This document shows, one piece after another, positions 1-8,537 of a DNA stretch of 64,000 bases. Within the stretch, counting starts at the first letter, position 1. Each line of letters starts with the position of its first letter. The stretch is from Pseudomonadota bacterium. Lineage in GTDB: Bacteria > Myxococcota_A > UBA9042 > GCA-2863065. The notes under the pieces were generated by a model. The model ran no database searches. It saw only the letters and a list, made by a program, of their open reading frames with translations, and was not told where the DNA came from. Location of the stretch: NCBI GenBank assembly GCA_005776585.1, contig SXOX01000146.1, positions 1 to 64,000 of the forward strand, in the 5' to 3' direction. A program made the translations under genes and the position numbers.

Positions 1-1
1 G

Positions 2-349
2 CAAGACATAATTCGTTACGCCCACGACTTGTTGGGTGAAGGTCTCACAGTTACTTGCAGTTTTTCTGATGCGGTACTTGCCCACGTGGCGTCCTCGGCA
101 GTTCCTGGAATAGAGATCGTGCTACTCGACACACAGTTTCTCTTTGCCGAGACACACTGGTTTGTGCTCGTGTCGCGCGACCTCGCGGTGGTCGAGCATC
201 TGGCCGACCGCGTCGCGGTGCTGCAGCGTGGTCGCATTGTCGAGGAGGGCCCGCGGGAGCAGGTGCTGCGCATGCCGCGGCATCCGTACACACGCGCGCT
301 CCTCGACGCCGAACCGACTATAGGCACAAACACAACGGCAGGCCGATGA
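2..349 (+). pseudogene. Chimeric remnant: PAPS-reductase-like N part joined to ABC ATPase C-terminal tail
   Basis: The frame is open from the window edge to the TGA ending at 349. The first ~55 codons read like the N-terminal core of a CysH-type phosphoadenylyl-sulfate reductase (TVTCSFSDAVLAHVAS, then VPGIEIVLLDTQFLFAET, the nucleotide-binding loop and LDT/FAET motif). At about 165 the reading changes without a frame break to the C-terminal end of an oligopeptide/nickel-type ABC ATPase (SRDLAVVEHLADRVAVLQRG, then HPYTRALLDAEP). Neither half is complete: the sulfate reductase lacks its catalytic C-terminal tail and the ATPase lacks Walker A, signature and Walker B. The last ~30 bases overlap the convergent gene ending at 318. 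I read it as a recombination scar; an assembly join is also possible. The 5' end lies outside the window. Confidence 0.6.
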
Positions 350-2639
350 ACTCGACGCACGTCTGAATGGTGCAGCCCGGCTCGTTGCACGGATAGGGCG
401 CGCCCTGGCAGTTCCCGCCGACGCACTTGTCGGCGACCGTGCAGGCGTCGTCGTCGTCGCAGCTCCCGGCGATGGGCGTGTGCTGGCAGCCCTTGGTCGC
501 GTGGCAGGAGTCGCCCGTACAGGGGTTGCCGTCGTTGCACGGGTCGATGGGCCCGCCGATGCACTGCTTGCCGGCGCACACGTCGCCGTTGGTGCACACG
601 TTGAAGTCGTTGCACGACGCCGTGTTCGCCTTGTGCGTGCAGCCGGTCGTGGCGTGACAGCCATCGTCGGTGCAGACCTGCTCATCGTCGCAGTCGAGCT
701 TGCCCGTCCCCGAGCACGACCCGCCCTGGCACTGGTCCCCAGTCGTGCAGATATCGTTGTCGTTGCAGCCGTTGCCGTTGGGCGGGAAGGTACAGCCGAC
801 CTTCGGCTGGCAGAGATCGCTCGTGCACGGGTTGCCGTCGGAGCACGGGTTCGTCGGCTGGTGCACACACCCGATGACGTTGTTGCACGCGTCGGTGGTG
901 CATGGGTCTGCGTCATCGCACGAGAGCGCTCCGCCCGCCTTGCACGCACCCGCCTGGCACAAATCTGGCCCCGTGCACGGGTTGCCGTCCTCGCAGGGCG
1001 CGCTCTCGGCGACCGGGTAGACGCAGCCGTCGCTTGGGTCGCAGAGGTTCTGCGTGCACGGCTTGCCGTCGTCACACAGGATCGGCGACCCGCCCTTGCA
1101 CGAGCCGCCGCTGCACTTGTCGACTTGCGTGCAGACGCTCCCGTCGTCGCACTTCTGCGCGTTCGGGGTGTGCAGACACTCCTTGGGGGTGCACGCGTCG
1201 TCCGTGCACGGGTTCAGGTCGTCGCAGGGTGCCGCGGGCAGGTGCGTGCAGCCCGCAGCGCCGCACCCGTCACTGGTGCACAGATCCCCGTCGTTGCAGT
1301 CGAGCGGTGGCCCCGCGACGCAGCCGCCGTCGATGCACACGTCACTTGCGGTGCACGCGTTCTGGTCGTCGCACGGAGCGCCCGAGGACTTCTCGCCGTA
1401 GCAGCCGTTCTGGGCGTCGCATGCGTCCTTGGTGCAGGGATCGGCGTCGTCACAATCCTTGGGTTTGCCGCCCGTGCAGTTGCCGCTCGCGCAGGCGTCC
1501 TCGGTCGTGCACACATTGCCGTCGTTGCACGGCGCCGTGTTGGGCGGGTTGAGGCAGGTCCCGTCCGCCGCGCAGAGATCGTCGGTGCAGGCGTTCAGAT
1601 CGTCGCAGAGACCCTCGTCGGCCTTCTGGTCGCAGTCGTTGTCCTTCGTGTCACAGACCTCGACGGCCCCCGGATGAATCGCGCCATCGGTCGGCGCGCA
1701 GTCGGTCGCATCGGGCACGTTGTCGTTGTCGTCGTCGGGATCGCACGCATCCCCCGCAAGGTCCCCGTCGGTGTCGTCTTGAGCGGCATTGGCGACGAGC
1801 GGGCAGTTGTCGACGTCCTGCGCGACGCCATCGTGGTCGCAGTCCTCGTCCGTCGTGCCGTCGCAGTCGTCGTCCTTCTGGTTGCACGTCTCCTCGGCCG
1901 GGGTCGCCGCGGTGCACGCCGAGAGCCCCGCCGGACCGCAGGCGCGCCCTCCGGTGCAGGCTCCGGCGGCGTTCGAGCGCACACAGGTCGTCGCGAGCGC
2001 GAGCCCCGTGGCCAGCGGGCTGCAGATACACTCGCCTGCCGATGGAACGCACTGGGAGCCCGTCTTGCCGTCACCCAGGGGGACCGGTGCGCAGTCATAC
2101 CCCGACGGACAGTCGGCGCCGGTCGCGTCACACGGGACGCCACAGAAGCGCCCCTTGGCGCCATGATCGATGCACGCGGAGCCGGGCTCCCCATAGTCGG
2201 CGACGCAATCGGCGGCCGTCTTGCACGGGTCGCACAGGTGAACGAAGCGCGGCACGCACGCGAACACGAGGTCTGCGCTCTGGTTCTGGACCTGCTTGCA
2301 CGCATAGCCCGTGGGGCAGGTGTCGGAGCAGTTGATGGTGCAGACCGCGCCCGCGGAGGACGCCACGCACAGGCCGCTCGTGCAGTCCCCGGGGCCCTTG
2401 CAGGGGAAGCCGAGCGCGCCCGGCAGCGGGCCGGCATCCTCGACGAGGCCGCCGTCGGAGGGCACGTGCGCGTCGACGCTGACGCCGTCGGGGCGCACGT
2501 CGGCCTTCGCGTCGACCTTGGCGTCCACGCCGCCGTCGGCAGAGAGGGCGTCGGTCGGCGAGGACTGCGGCGGGTTGGCCGGGTCGCTCGTGCAGCGGGC
2601 GGTCAGGAGGAGCAGGCACACGATGGGAGTCAGTCGCAT
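318..2639 (-). CDS. Secreted Cys-rich lipoprotein with MopE-like and TSP3-like metal-binding motifs
   Basis: This 773-residue protein starts with a lipoprotein signal ([16 protein letters not shown], lipid Cys at residue 16), followed by an Asp/Ala/Val-rich linker. The middle contains two '[17 protein letters not shown]'-like motifs of the putative metal-binding (MopE) type, with thrombospondin-3-like calcium loops between them ([19 protein letters not shown]). The C-terminal two thirds is a long array of units of the form C-D-D-x-(N/D)-x-C-T-x-D-x-C, each with regularly spaced Cys and Asp. Together these suggest a disulfide-stabilised, Ca2+-binding surface protein. No enzymatic domain is visible. 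The gene is preceded on its own strand by the 43-bp repeat array at 2678-2860. Exact ligand and partner are unknown. Confidence 0.9.
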   Translation of the reverse strand: MRLTPIVCLLLLTARCTSDPANPPQSSPTDALSADGGVDAKVDAKADVRPDGVSVDAHVPSDGGLVEDAGPLPGALGFPCKGPGDCTSGLCVASSAGAVCTINCSDTCPTGYACKQVQNQSADLVFACVPRFVHLCDPCKTAADCVADYGEPGSACIDHGAKGRFCGVPCDATGADCPSGYDCAPVPLGDGKTGSQCVPSAGECICSPLATGLALATTCVRSNAAGACTGGRACGPAGLSACTAATPAEETCNQKDDDCDGTTDEDCDHDGVAQDVDNCPLVANAAQDDTDGDLAGDACDPDDDNDNVPDATDCAPTDGAIHPGAVEVCDTKDNDCDQKADEGLCDDLNACTDDLCAADGTCLNPPNTAPCNDGNVCTTEDACASGNCTGGKPKDCDDADPCTKDACDAQNGCYGEKSSGAPCDDQNACTASDVCIDGGCVAGPPLDCNDGDLCTSDGCGAAGCTHLPAAPCDDLNPCTDDACTPKECLHTPNAQKCDDGSVCTQVDKCSGGSCKGGSPILCDDGKPCTQNLCDPSDGCVYPVAESAPCEDGNPCTGPDLCQAGACKAGGALSCDDADPCTTDACNNVIGCVHQPTNPCSDGNPCTSDLCQPKVGCTFPPNGNGCNDNDICTTGDQCQGGSCSGTGKLDCDDEQVCTDDGCHATTGCTHKANTASCNDFNVCTNGDVCAGKQCIGGPIDPCNDGNPCTGDSCHATKGCQHTPIAGSCDDDDACTVADKCVGGNCQGAPYPCNEPGCTIQTCVEFIGLPLCLCL

Positions 2640-2677
2640 TGGAGGACGCTACCCGAAGCGGGGGCCGGTGGGCAATG

Positions 2678-2860
2678 CTCGCGAGAGGCGTCAGCCCGAG
2701 CTTCGAGGCCGGGGCCAGCCCTCGCGAGAGGCCTCCGCCCGGGCTCCAAGGCCGGAGCCAGCCCTCGCGAGAGGCCTCCGCCCGGGCTCCGAGGCCGGAG
2801 CCAGCCCTCGCGAGAGGCCTCCGCCCGGGCTCCAAGGCCGGGACGCGGGCTCGCGAGAGT
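2678..2860. repeat. Tandem array of a 43-bp palindrome-containing repeat (4 full units plus a partial fifth)
   Basis: The core CTCGCGAGAG recurs at 2678, 2721, 2764, 2807 and 2850, a spacing of exactly 43 bp. Units 2-4 are nearly identical and differ at one or two positions; unit 1 is more diverged and the fifth is broken off after its core. Each unit carries the palindrome CTCGCGAG and a small hairpin (GGCTCC, 6-base loop, GGAGCC). The array fills almost all of the 226-bp gap upstream of the Cys-rich lipoprotein gene, so it probably lies in its leader or promoter region. It is not a CRISPR: there are no unique spacers. Confidence 0.9.
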
Positions 2861-2865
2861 GCGCG

Positions 2866-3600
2866 TCAGGTCGGCAGGGCCGGGGGTGCAGGGCGAGGAC
2901 CGCCCGCAGGGCGACGATCGAGCAGGTCGAGGTACCCAAAGATGAGCGCGTCCAGGTTGCGCGGCAGGGTCGGGTCGTCCTCGATGTCATCGCGGATGGC
3001 CGCGCGCGCACGGTTGACCACGCCGAGCGCTCGGGACCGGAGAGCGCCGGCCTGCGCGCCCGACACGCCGGTCGACTCCGCCATGATGGTGGCTCTGCCG
3101 GAGAGCAGGTCATCGATGCCGTCTCCTGCGGCGACAAACTCCGAGGCCCACGTCGCGGCCGTGTCGCCGCCACTGACGGGGAGGAGCGCGAGGTCGGTGG
3201 CCAGCTCCGTGAGCTTCGGCCGATGCGTCCGGGCGCGGGCGGCCTCCGTCGCATAGCTCGCGGTGAGCTCACGGCGCTCGGGGACAAACGCTGCGACGAT
3301 GCGCTCGGCCGCCGCACGGACCTCGGGCGGCGCGTCCGGCAACGCCAAGTACGCGTGACAGAGGTGCCACAGAGCGGCGCCGAAGCCATCGTGCCGCGCG
3401 TCCACGTGGCCGAGCGCCTCGGCGAGCGGCGTCCCGGAGTCGAGCGCCGCGCCGGGCAGAGACAGGATGTCCGTCAACGTCCGGTCGAGGCGGGGCGCGT
3501 ACGCCCGGCCAGAGGGCGTGAGAAGGAGGTGGTTCCGCCGCTGCGTCTGAAGGAGGTCCTCCAACGCGAGGCGGAGATCGGCGATACGAACCATGGGCAA
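2866..3600 (-). CDS. Uncharacterised helical protein, 244 aa
   Basis: No signal peptide, membrane segment or recognisable catalytic motif is visible. The protein is Ala/Leu/Arg-rich and predicted mostly helical, with an N-terminal segment (VRIADLRLALEDLLQTQRRN) resembling a winged-helix or coiled-coil start and a Pro-rich C-terminus. The ATG at 3600 is chosen because it begins the conserved-looking hydrophobic helix and has a purine-rich GGAG (gagcttgcc context is weak) upstream only at modest distance, so the start is not certain. It is divergently oriented from the restriction-modification operon, with a 143-bp gap likely to contain both promoters. I do not recognise the family. Confidence 0.7.
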   Translation of the reverse strand: MPMVRIADLRLALEDLLQTQRRNHLLLTPSGRAYAPRLDRTLTDILSLPGAALDSGTPLAEALGHVDARHDGFGAALWHLCHAYLALPDAPPEVRAAAERIVAAFVPERRELTASYATEAARARTHRPKLTELATDLALLPVSGGDTAATWASEFVAAGDGIDDLLSGRATIMAESTGVSGAQAGALRSRALGVVNRARAAIRDDIEDDPTLPRNLDALIFGYLDLLDRRPAGGPRPAPPALPT

Positions 3601-3743
3601 GCTCCTGGTGCTGAGGTTGTCGGGTCGAACGCGCGCACTTTAGGGTGGCCCGAATTGAGGGTCAAGAACCTCACTTTGGTCCAAACACGGCCGACTGCGC
3701 CACGGCTGTTCTCGCGAGCGGACTTGTGACACGGTGACCCGCC

Positions 3744-4478
3744 ATGACGATCACCCTGAACGACCTTCAAGCACGCACGGCCAGCGCCGTTGCGCACTAC
3801 TGGCTCACCCGGAACCGCCAGGACGCGCGCCAGACTGGGGCGGATGCAGACCGTGGCGCACGCGGATCGGTGACCGGCGGCAAGCAGATGGACGGCTTCC
3901 CCAAGCTCGTTCAGATGGCGCTGGTGGAAAACGGGCTCGGCGGCCTCACGATTCGGCGAGACGGCCCGTTGGAGCTGCCCGGCTATTTCCGGCCGACGAA
4001 GAAGTGGGACCTGCTTGTGCTTCGCAACGGCCAAGTCCTCGCGGCGCTGGAGTTCAAGTCGCAAGTGGGCCCTTCCTTCGGCAACAACTTCAACAACCGG
4101 TGCGAAGAGGCGATTGGCTCCGGGCACGACCTGCGCATTGCGTTTCGGGAGCGTGCCCTCGGCCAGTCTGGTCCGCCGTTCCTGGGTTGGGTGATGTTGC
4201 TTGAGGACTCGCCTCGGTCTCAGGTCCCGGTGGACGTCGCAGAGCCTCATTTCCGGGTGTTTCCGGAGTTTCGCGGAGCCTCCTATGCGAAACGGTACGA
4301 GCTGCTCTTGCGGCGACTGACGAGCGAGCGCTTGTACGACGCGGCGGCCTTGGTCCTGGCAAAGCGGGTGACTAGCCCGACGGCGAGCCACTCCGAGCCG
4401 GCTCCGGACCTCACATTGCGTTCCTTCCTTTGCCAGCTGATTGGCCATCTCGCCGGGCGCGTCGAGGGGACTCCGTGA
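3744..4478 (+). CDS. Type II restriction endonuclease, PaeR7I/XhoI family
   Basis: The 244-residue protein matches the PaeR7I/XhoI family in length and in its core. The signature AALEFKSQVGPSFGNNFNNR at about residues 99-118 contains the EFK half of a PD-(D/E)xK nuclease centre, with the upstream acidic residue in KKWDLLVL (Asp near residue 90). The family cuts CTCGAG as a homodimer needing Mg2+; that specificity is inferred from the family. The TGA stop at 4476-4478 shares its last base with the ATG of the methyltransferase, so the pair is translationally coupled and R precedes M. No separate controller (C) gene is visible upstream. Confidence 0.85.
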   Translation: MTITLNDLQARTASAVAHYWLTRNRQDARQTGADADRGARGSVTGGKQMDGFPKLVQMALVENGLGGLTIRRDGPLELPGYFRPTKKWDLLVLRNGQVLAALEFKSQVGPSFGNNFNNRCEEAIGSGHDLRIAFRERALGQSGPPFLGWVMLLEDSPRSQVPVDVAEPHFRVFPEFRGASYAKRYELLLRRLTSERLYDAAALVLAKRVTSPTASHSEPAPDLTLRSFLCQLIGHLAGRVEGTP

Positions 4479-6157
4479 TGCAGCTCGAGCTGCCCGTCGC
4501 CGCACCGCTGTCGGCGGATCTCTACGATTTCGGCGTTCGTTCCTCGGGTCAGACCCACGGCGTGGTGCTCACGAAGCCCCACATCGTGGACCTGGTGCTC
4601 GATCTCGCGGGTTACACCGAGGATCGGGACCTGGCCACGCTCCGCCTTCTGGAGCCCTCCTGTGGGACTGGCGCGTTCCTCATTCGAGCGCTGGAGCGCC
4701 TCCTCACCTCAGCGCAGCGGCATGGGCACGCGGCGGCGGACCTTGCGCCATGCTTGCTCGGCGTCGACATCGACGCTGCCCATTGCACCGCCACGCGCGA
4801 GGCGCTGGCTACGGTTCTGCACGTGCAGGGCGCCGTTGATGCCGACACTGCAAGGGGCCTGGTCGCGGGCTGGGTGCGCCAGGCCGACTTTCTGCTCGAG
4901 CCACTGCCCACGGCCGACATCGTGGTGGGGAACCCGCCCTACGTCCGAGTCGAGCAGATCGCGCCAGCGCTTCAGGCCGAGTATCGCCGGCGTTTCGAGT
5001 CGCTGTTCGATCGCGCGGACTTGTACGTGGCCTTCATCGAGCGCGCTCTCCACCTTCTTGCACCTGGAGGGATCCTTTCCTTCATCTGCGCCGATCGCTG
5101 GATTTCCAATCGCTACGGAGCCCCTCTCAGGCAGCTGGTCACCGACCGCTTTCGACTCTTTGCGTACGTCGACTTGCATCAAGCATCGCCCTTTGAGGCC
5201 GAGGTCATTGCGTATCCGTCGATCTTCGGGATCGGGACCGGCCGAACGGAGCGGGTGCTCATGGGGCGGCTGGAGACGGCGACCGCAGAGGAATGCCAGG
5301 AGTTGCGCCGGTACCTTCGCGGTGAAGCGAGCCGGGCCGACGTCGCGAGCTACGACACCTGGTTTTCGGGCGCCGCGCCGTGGGTGACGAGTGGCCCCGA
5401 GCACCTGCGTCTCCTCCGCCGGCTGGAAGCCCAGTTCGAGACGCTGGAGGCCGATGGAGTCACGCGCGTCGGTATCGGGGTCGCCACCGGTGCAGATGCC
5501 GCCTATATCGTCGATGCCACAACGGGCGTCGAGGCCGACCGACTTGTGCCGCTCGTTCGTCGTGAGGATCTCCGCGCAGGTCGGATCGAGAACGCTGGGC
5601 GCTTCGTACTCAACACGTTCGGTGATGACGGGAGGGTCGTCGACCTTGGCGCTTTTCCCGGTCTGGCGGCCCATCTGGACCAGTTCCCGACGGTGCGCGC
5701 GCGCCACGTCGCCAAGAAGAACCCGACGGGATGGTTCAGAACAATCGACCGCGTGTACCCCGAGCTCGTGGGGCGTCCCAAGCTTCTCATCCCGGACATC
5801 GCGGGCTCGAATGAAGTCACCTTCGACGCGGGTCAGTTTCATCCGCATCACAACCTCTACTTCGTGACCTCGGATGCCTGGGACCTCGAGGTCCTCGGCG
5901 GCCTACTCAGCTCCAAGGTCGCCTTGTTCTTCGTGTGGTCCTACGCGGTGAAGATGCGGGGCGGCTACCTCCGCTTTCAGGCGCAGTACCTCCGGCGCAT
6001 TCGTGTCCCCTCGCCGCGCTCGCTGCGGGCCGAGCTCTCGACGGCACTGCGCGACGCGTTCCGCGCCCGGGACTTCGCTGCGCTCGACGCCCTCGCGCTT
6101 GAGGCCTACGGGCTTGATGCGTTGATCCCTTTCGACTTCGTCGACACGCGCGGATAG
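4478..6157 (+). CDS. Type II DNA adenine methyltransferase, partner of the PaeR7I-like nuclease
   Basis: This is an N6-adenine methyltransferase of 559 residues. AdoMet-binding motif I reads LLEPSCGTGAFL and the catalytic motif IV reads VVGNPPYVRVEQ; the C-terminal half is the target-recognition region. In PaeR7I-type systems this enzyme methylates the adenine in CTCGAG and protects host DNA. The start is the ATG at 4478 that overlaps the nuclease stop (TGATG); a GTG at 4475 is in frame but less likely. The second to fourth codons contain a CTCGAG (4484-4489) inside a 12-bp palindrome (4481-4492), so the predicted target sits at the translation start. Both genes look complete, hence the system is probably functional. 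Confidence 0.88.
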   Translation: MQLELPVAAPLSADLYDFGVRSSGQTHGVVLTKPHIVDLVLDLAGYTEDRDLATLRLLEPSCGTGAFLIRALERLLTSAQRHGHAAADLAPCLLGVDIDAAHCTATREALATVLHVQGAVDADTARGLVAGWVRQADFLLEPLPTADIVVGNPPYVRVEQIAPALQAEYRRRFESLFDRADLYVAFIERALHLLAPGGILSFICADRWISNRYGAPLRQLVTDRFRLFAYVDLHQASPFEAEVIAYPSIFGIGTGRTERVLMGRLETATAEECQELRRYLRGEASRADVASYDTWFSGAAPWVTSGPEHLRLLRRLEAQFETLEADGVTRVGIGVATGADAAYIVDATTGVEADRLVPLVRREDLRAGRIENAGRFVLNTFGDDGRVVDLGAFPGLAAHLDQFPTVRARHVAKKNPTGWFRTIDRVYPELVGRPKLLIPDIAGSNEVTFDAGQFHPHHNLYFVTSDAWDLEVLGGLLSSKVALFFVWSYAVKMRGGYLRFQAQYLRRIRVPSPRSLRAELSTALRDAFRARDFAALDALALEAYGLDALIPFDFVDTRG

Positions 6158-6220
6158 CAGCGATACGCCCCAGTTGCGCCAGCACGAGCCAGAGCCGCCG
6201 GAACGCCTTCTGAGCAGCGC

Positions 6221-6309
6221 AGGAACGAGGAAGTCAGGAAATCAGGAGACCAGGAAGGGCGCTCGACGCCCCCGGCCTACCTCCTGTCCTCCTCCCTTCT
6301 TGCCTTCCT
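6221..6309. repeat. Purine-rich/pyrimidine-rich imperfect inverted repeat downstream of the R-M operon
   Basis: The left arm (6221-6259) is a run of degenerate AGGAA(G/A)(T)C units of about 9 bases. The right arm (about 6281-6309) is its pyrimidine-rich near-complement (CTCCTGTCCTCC...CCTTCCT). Together they can form an imperfect hairpin in the 287-bp gap between the methyltransferase stop and the YHYH lipoprotein start, possibly acting as a transcription barrier. A similar purine-rich stretch lies at 23839-23872 upstream of another lipoprotein. Function is inferred only from shape and position. Confidence 0.4.
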
Positions 6310-6444
6310 CAGCGTAAAGGACCTCTGAGTTGCAGCCGACGCAGGCCTGACTGAGCGGTCGCAGGGCGAGGCCATCCCTTGAAGCGCGCGGCCGAGTGTG
6401 AGACAGCCGACATCGGGACGGGCGTTGCGGCGCCAGGAGGACAC

Positions 6445-7788
6445 ATGGGAGCAAGGTCAGTGTGGATGGCAGGCGTCGTGCTCGCGGCGCTGGTGGTGAG
6501 CACAGCTGGGTGCGAGACGAAGCTCGACGACGGCAAGAGCACCGCCGCGACGACCGGCGGCACAGCCGCAGACGCGAAGGGCGACGGCATGACCGGCGGC
6601 ATGACGGGTGACGCCACCACCGGCAGTGCGCCCACCGACCTCGCGACGGGCGGCGTCACGGGCGACGCCATGACCGGCGGGATGACCGGAGATGCCACCA
6701 CCGGGGGCACCACGAGCGACGCCAGCACCGACGCCACGACCGGCGGCGTGACAGGAGATGCCATGACCGGCGGCACGACCGGCGGCACGACCGGCGCGGC
6801 CTGCCCGACCGCCGTGTTCCTCGACGTCGCGCAGTCGCCCGGCGCAGGCGCGGCCTATCCGAAGCCAACCCTGACGGTCACGTGCACGGACACCACTGTC
6901 GTGGTCAAGGGCAACGGCATCCCGCACTACGAGTTCGTGCCGATTACGCCAAACGCGCTGAAGGCGCAGAACTACACGTTCACGCTCCCGCGGCAGCCGG
7001 CGATGGCGGCGCAGACCTCGACCATCCCGCTGCTCGGAACCGTCGGCATCGCGGTCAACGGGCTGCCGTTCTATGGGCCGAACGAGGCGCAGAACCCGGA
7101 CCCATACGGCGATCCGGTCTACAACGGGCTGCTGGACAAGTGCCTCGGCCACACGGGACCGAACGGTGACTATCACTACCACGCGATGCTCGTCGCCTGC
7201 TTGTCGGCGGGTGTCGCTGCGGGCCAGCCCTCGCCGATCGTGGGGTACGCCTTCGACGGCTTCCCCATCTACGGCCCGAACGGCTGCGTGGACGCGGCGT
7301 GCACGAAGGTCGTCGAGTTCAAGTCTTCGTGGGACAAGATCGGCGACCCGCACACCTATGCCTGGGACGCGCACAAGTTCACCGCCAAGAACGGGCCCGA
7401 GTTCCTCGACCAATGCAACGGCCGCGTGGGGCCGGACGGAACGTACCGCTACCATGCAACCGCGACCTTCCCCTACCTGCTCGGCTGCTATCGCGGGACG
7501 GCCACGGGCACGGGCGGCGCGGGCGGCACGGGGGGCGGCACGGGGGGCGGCACCGGCGGCCCGAAGGCATGCACCTCGACCGCCGACTGCACGGGCGCCT
7601 GCCCTGCCGGCTCCAAGGGCTGCACCTGCGCCACGACGCCCATGGGGCAGGCGTGCATCCCGACGTGTACGACCGGCACCGACTGTCCTCTGGGGCCCGA
7701 CGGCAAGGCGATGACCTGCGGCGCCGGTGGGACGTGCATCCCGGCGGGCGGTCCTCCGGGCGGTGGCGGCGGTCCCGGCGGGCAGTGA
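6445..7788 (+). CDS. YHYH-domain lipoprotein with Thr/Gly/Met repeat linker
   Basis: The 447-residue protein begins at ATG 6445, four bases after a strong AGGAGG (6435-6440), and has a lipoprotein signal (VVLAALVVSTAGC). A ~90-residue low-complexity linker of MTGGMTGDATTG-type units leads to a YHYH domain. The diagnostic motif GDYHYHAML occurs near residue 240 and a second variant, GTYRYHATATF, near residue 335. A Gly-rich spacer then joins a C-terminal Cys-rich tail with six to eight Cys. YHYH domains are secreted and of unknown biochemistry; the clustered Tyr/His suggest metal binding, which is inference. It is coupled by a GTGA overlap to the next gene. Confidence 0.85.
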   Translation: MGARSVWMAGVVLAALVVSTAGCETKLDDGKSTAATTGGTAADAKGDGMTGGMTGDATTGSAPTDLATGGVTGDAMTGGMTGDATTGGTTSDASTDATTGGVTGDAMTGGTTGGTTGAACPTAVFLDVAQSPGAGAAYPKPTLTVTCTDTTVVVKGNGIPHYEFVPITPNALKAQNYTFTLPRQPAMAAQTSTIPLLGTVGIAVNGLPFYGPNEAQNPDPYGDPVYNGLLDKCLGHTGPNGDYHYHAMLVACLSAGVAAGQPSPIVGYAFDGFPIYGPNGCVDAACTKVVEFKSSWDKIGDPHTYAWDAHKFTAKNGPEFLDQCNGRVGPDGTYRYHATATFPYLLGCYRGTATGTGGAGGTGGGTGGGTGGPKACTSTADCTGACPAGSKGCTCATTPMGQACIPTCTTGTDCPLGPDGKAMTCGAGGTCIPAGGPPGGGGGPGGQ

Positions 7789-8537
7789 ACGACGCGCGCT
7801 GGGGAGCCATCGTCACGATGGCCCTCATGGCGCTCCTCACTCCCGTGTGCGCGCCGACCCGCGACACTCCCGTCGACGCCGCCCGAGCCGAGGACGCGAC
7901 CGCTGTCGTTCGCTACCGCACGGACGTGACGCTCGGAGCCGCGCGGCTCGAGGCCGGCGTGCTCGTGGTTACCAACGACCTGGGCCTCACGTTTCGCCTG
8001 ACCGACGTGTGGGTCGGCGACTACGCGGTCGCGCTCGTGCCCTGCGAGGCGGCCCGACGGACCGAGGTGCGCTGGCCCTCGGGGCTCGCATGGGCCAACC
8101 ACGGCGAGCCGACGCCCACGGAGGTCCTCGTCGCCCTCCCCCACTCACTGCTCGCGCCGCCTGCGTCGGGTGACCTCGCCGTCGCCGCGCTGGAGCCCAT
8201 CCGCTACTGCACGGCCTATCTCGGCACCCGCCGCGTGCGCCCCGACTGGGAGGGACGACCCTCGACGCCGGCGCTCGACGGCTTCAGTCTCGTGCTGCGC
8301 GGCACCTGGGTGCGCCCGGGAGAGGCCGCCCAGCCGCTCTCGGCAGAGGCCATCCCAGCCGTCGCCGCGCTCATCCCGGTCTCCATCGACGGAATGGACC
8401 GCTCCGTCACAGTGACGTTCGTCCGCGACCTGGGCCGGCTCATGGACGGCCTCGACCCGCGCGCGCTTCAGAGCGACGAGCTCGCCTACCGCGCGCTGCG
8501 CAACCTCCAGGAGCACGTGACCGTCACGGTCCGCTGA
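7785..8537 (+). CDS. Secreted protein of unknown function, partner of the YHYH lipoprotein
   Basis: The start is the GTG at 7785, which overlaps the YHYH stop codon (GTGA). From there the protein of 250 residues opens with a signal-like segment (IVTMALMALLTPVCAP), whereas longer in-frame extensions only translate antisense or out-of-frame sequence of the upstream gene. The mature part looks like a beta-rich domain with two Cys (VALVPC and IRYCTAYLG), possibly disulfide linked. No family is recognised. Coupling to the YHYH gene suggests both act together in the envelope. It ends convergently, overlapping the next gene's 3' end by 14 bases. Confidence 0.75.
   Translation: MNDARWGAIVTMALMALLTPVCAPTRDTPVDAARAEDATAVVRYRTDVTLGAARLEAGVLVVTNDLGLTFRLTDVWVGDYAVALVPCEAARRTEVRWPSGLAWANHGEPTPTEVLVALPHSLLAPPASGDLAVAALEPIRYCTAYLGTRRVRPDWEGRPSTPALDGFSLVLRGTWVRPGEAAQPLSAEAIPAVAALIPVSIDGMDRSVTVTFVRDLGRLMDGLDPRALQSDELAYRALRNLQEHVTVTVR

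Noticed and set aside
2678-2860. CRISPR array
   Set aside because: The 43-bp units are contiguous with no unique spacers, and no cas gene is near.
480-2945. Long plus-strand open frame opposite the Cys-rich lipoprotein
   Set aside because: It is an antisense shadow of a high-GC repeat gene; it has no signal, motif or ribosome site, and its composition is Arg/Ala/Val-rich noise.
4478-6157. Avoidance of the predicted CTCGAG target as evidence of an active R-M system
   Set aside because: CTCGAG occurs repeatedly in the window, including inside the methyltransferase gene at 4895 and 5885, so no avoidance is visible.
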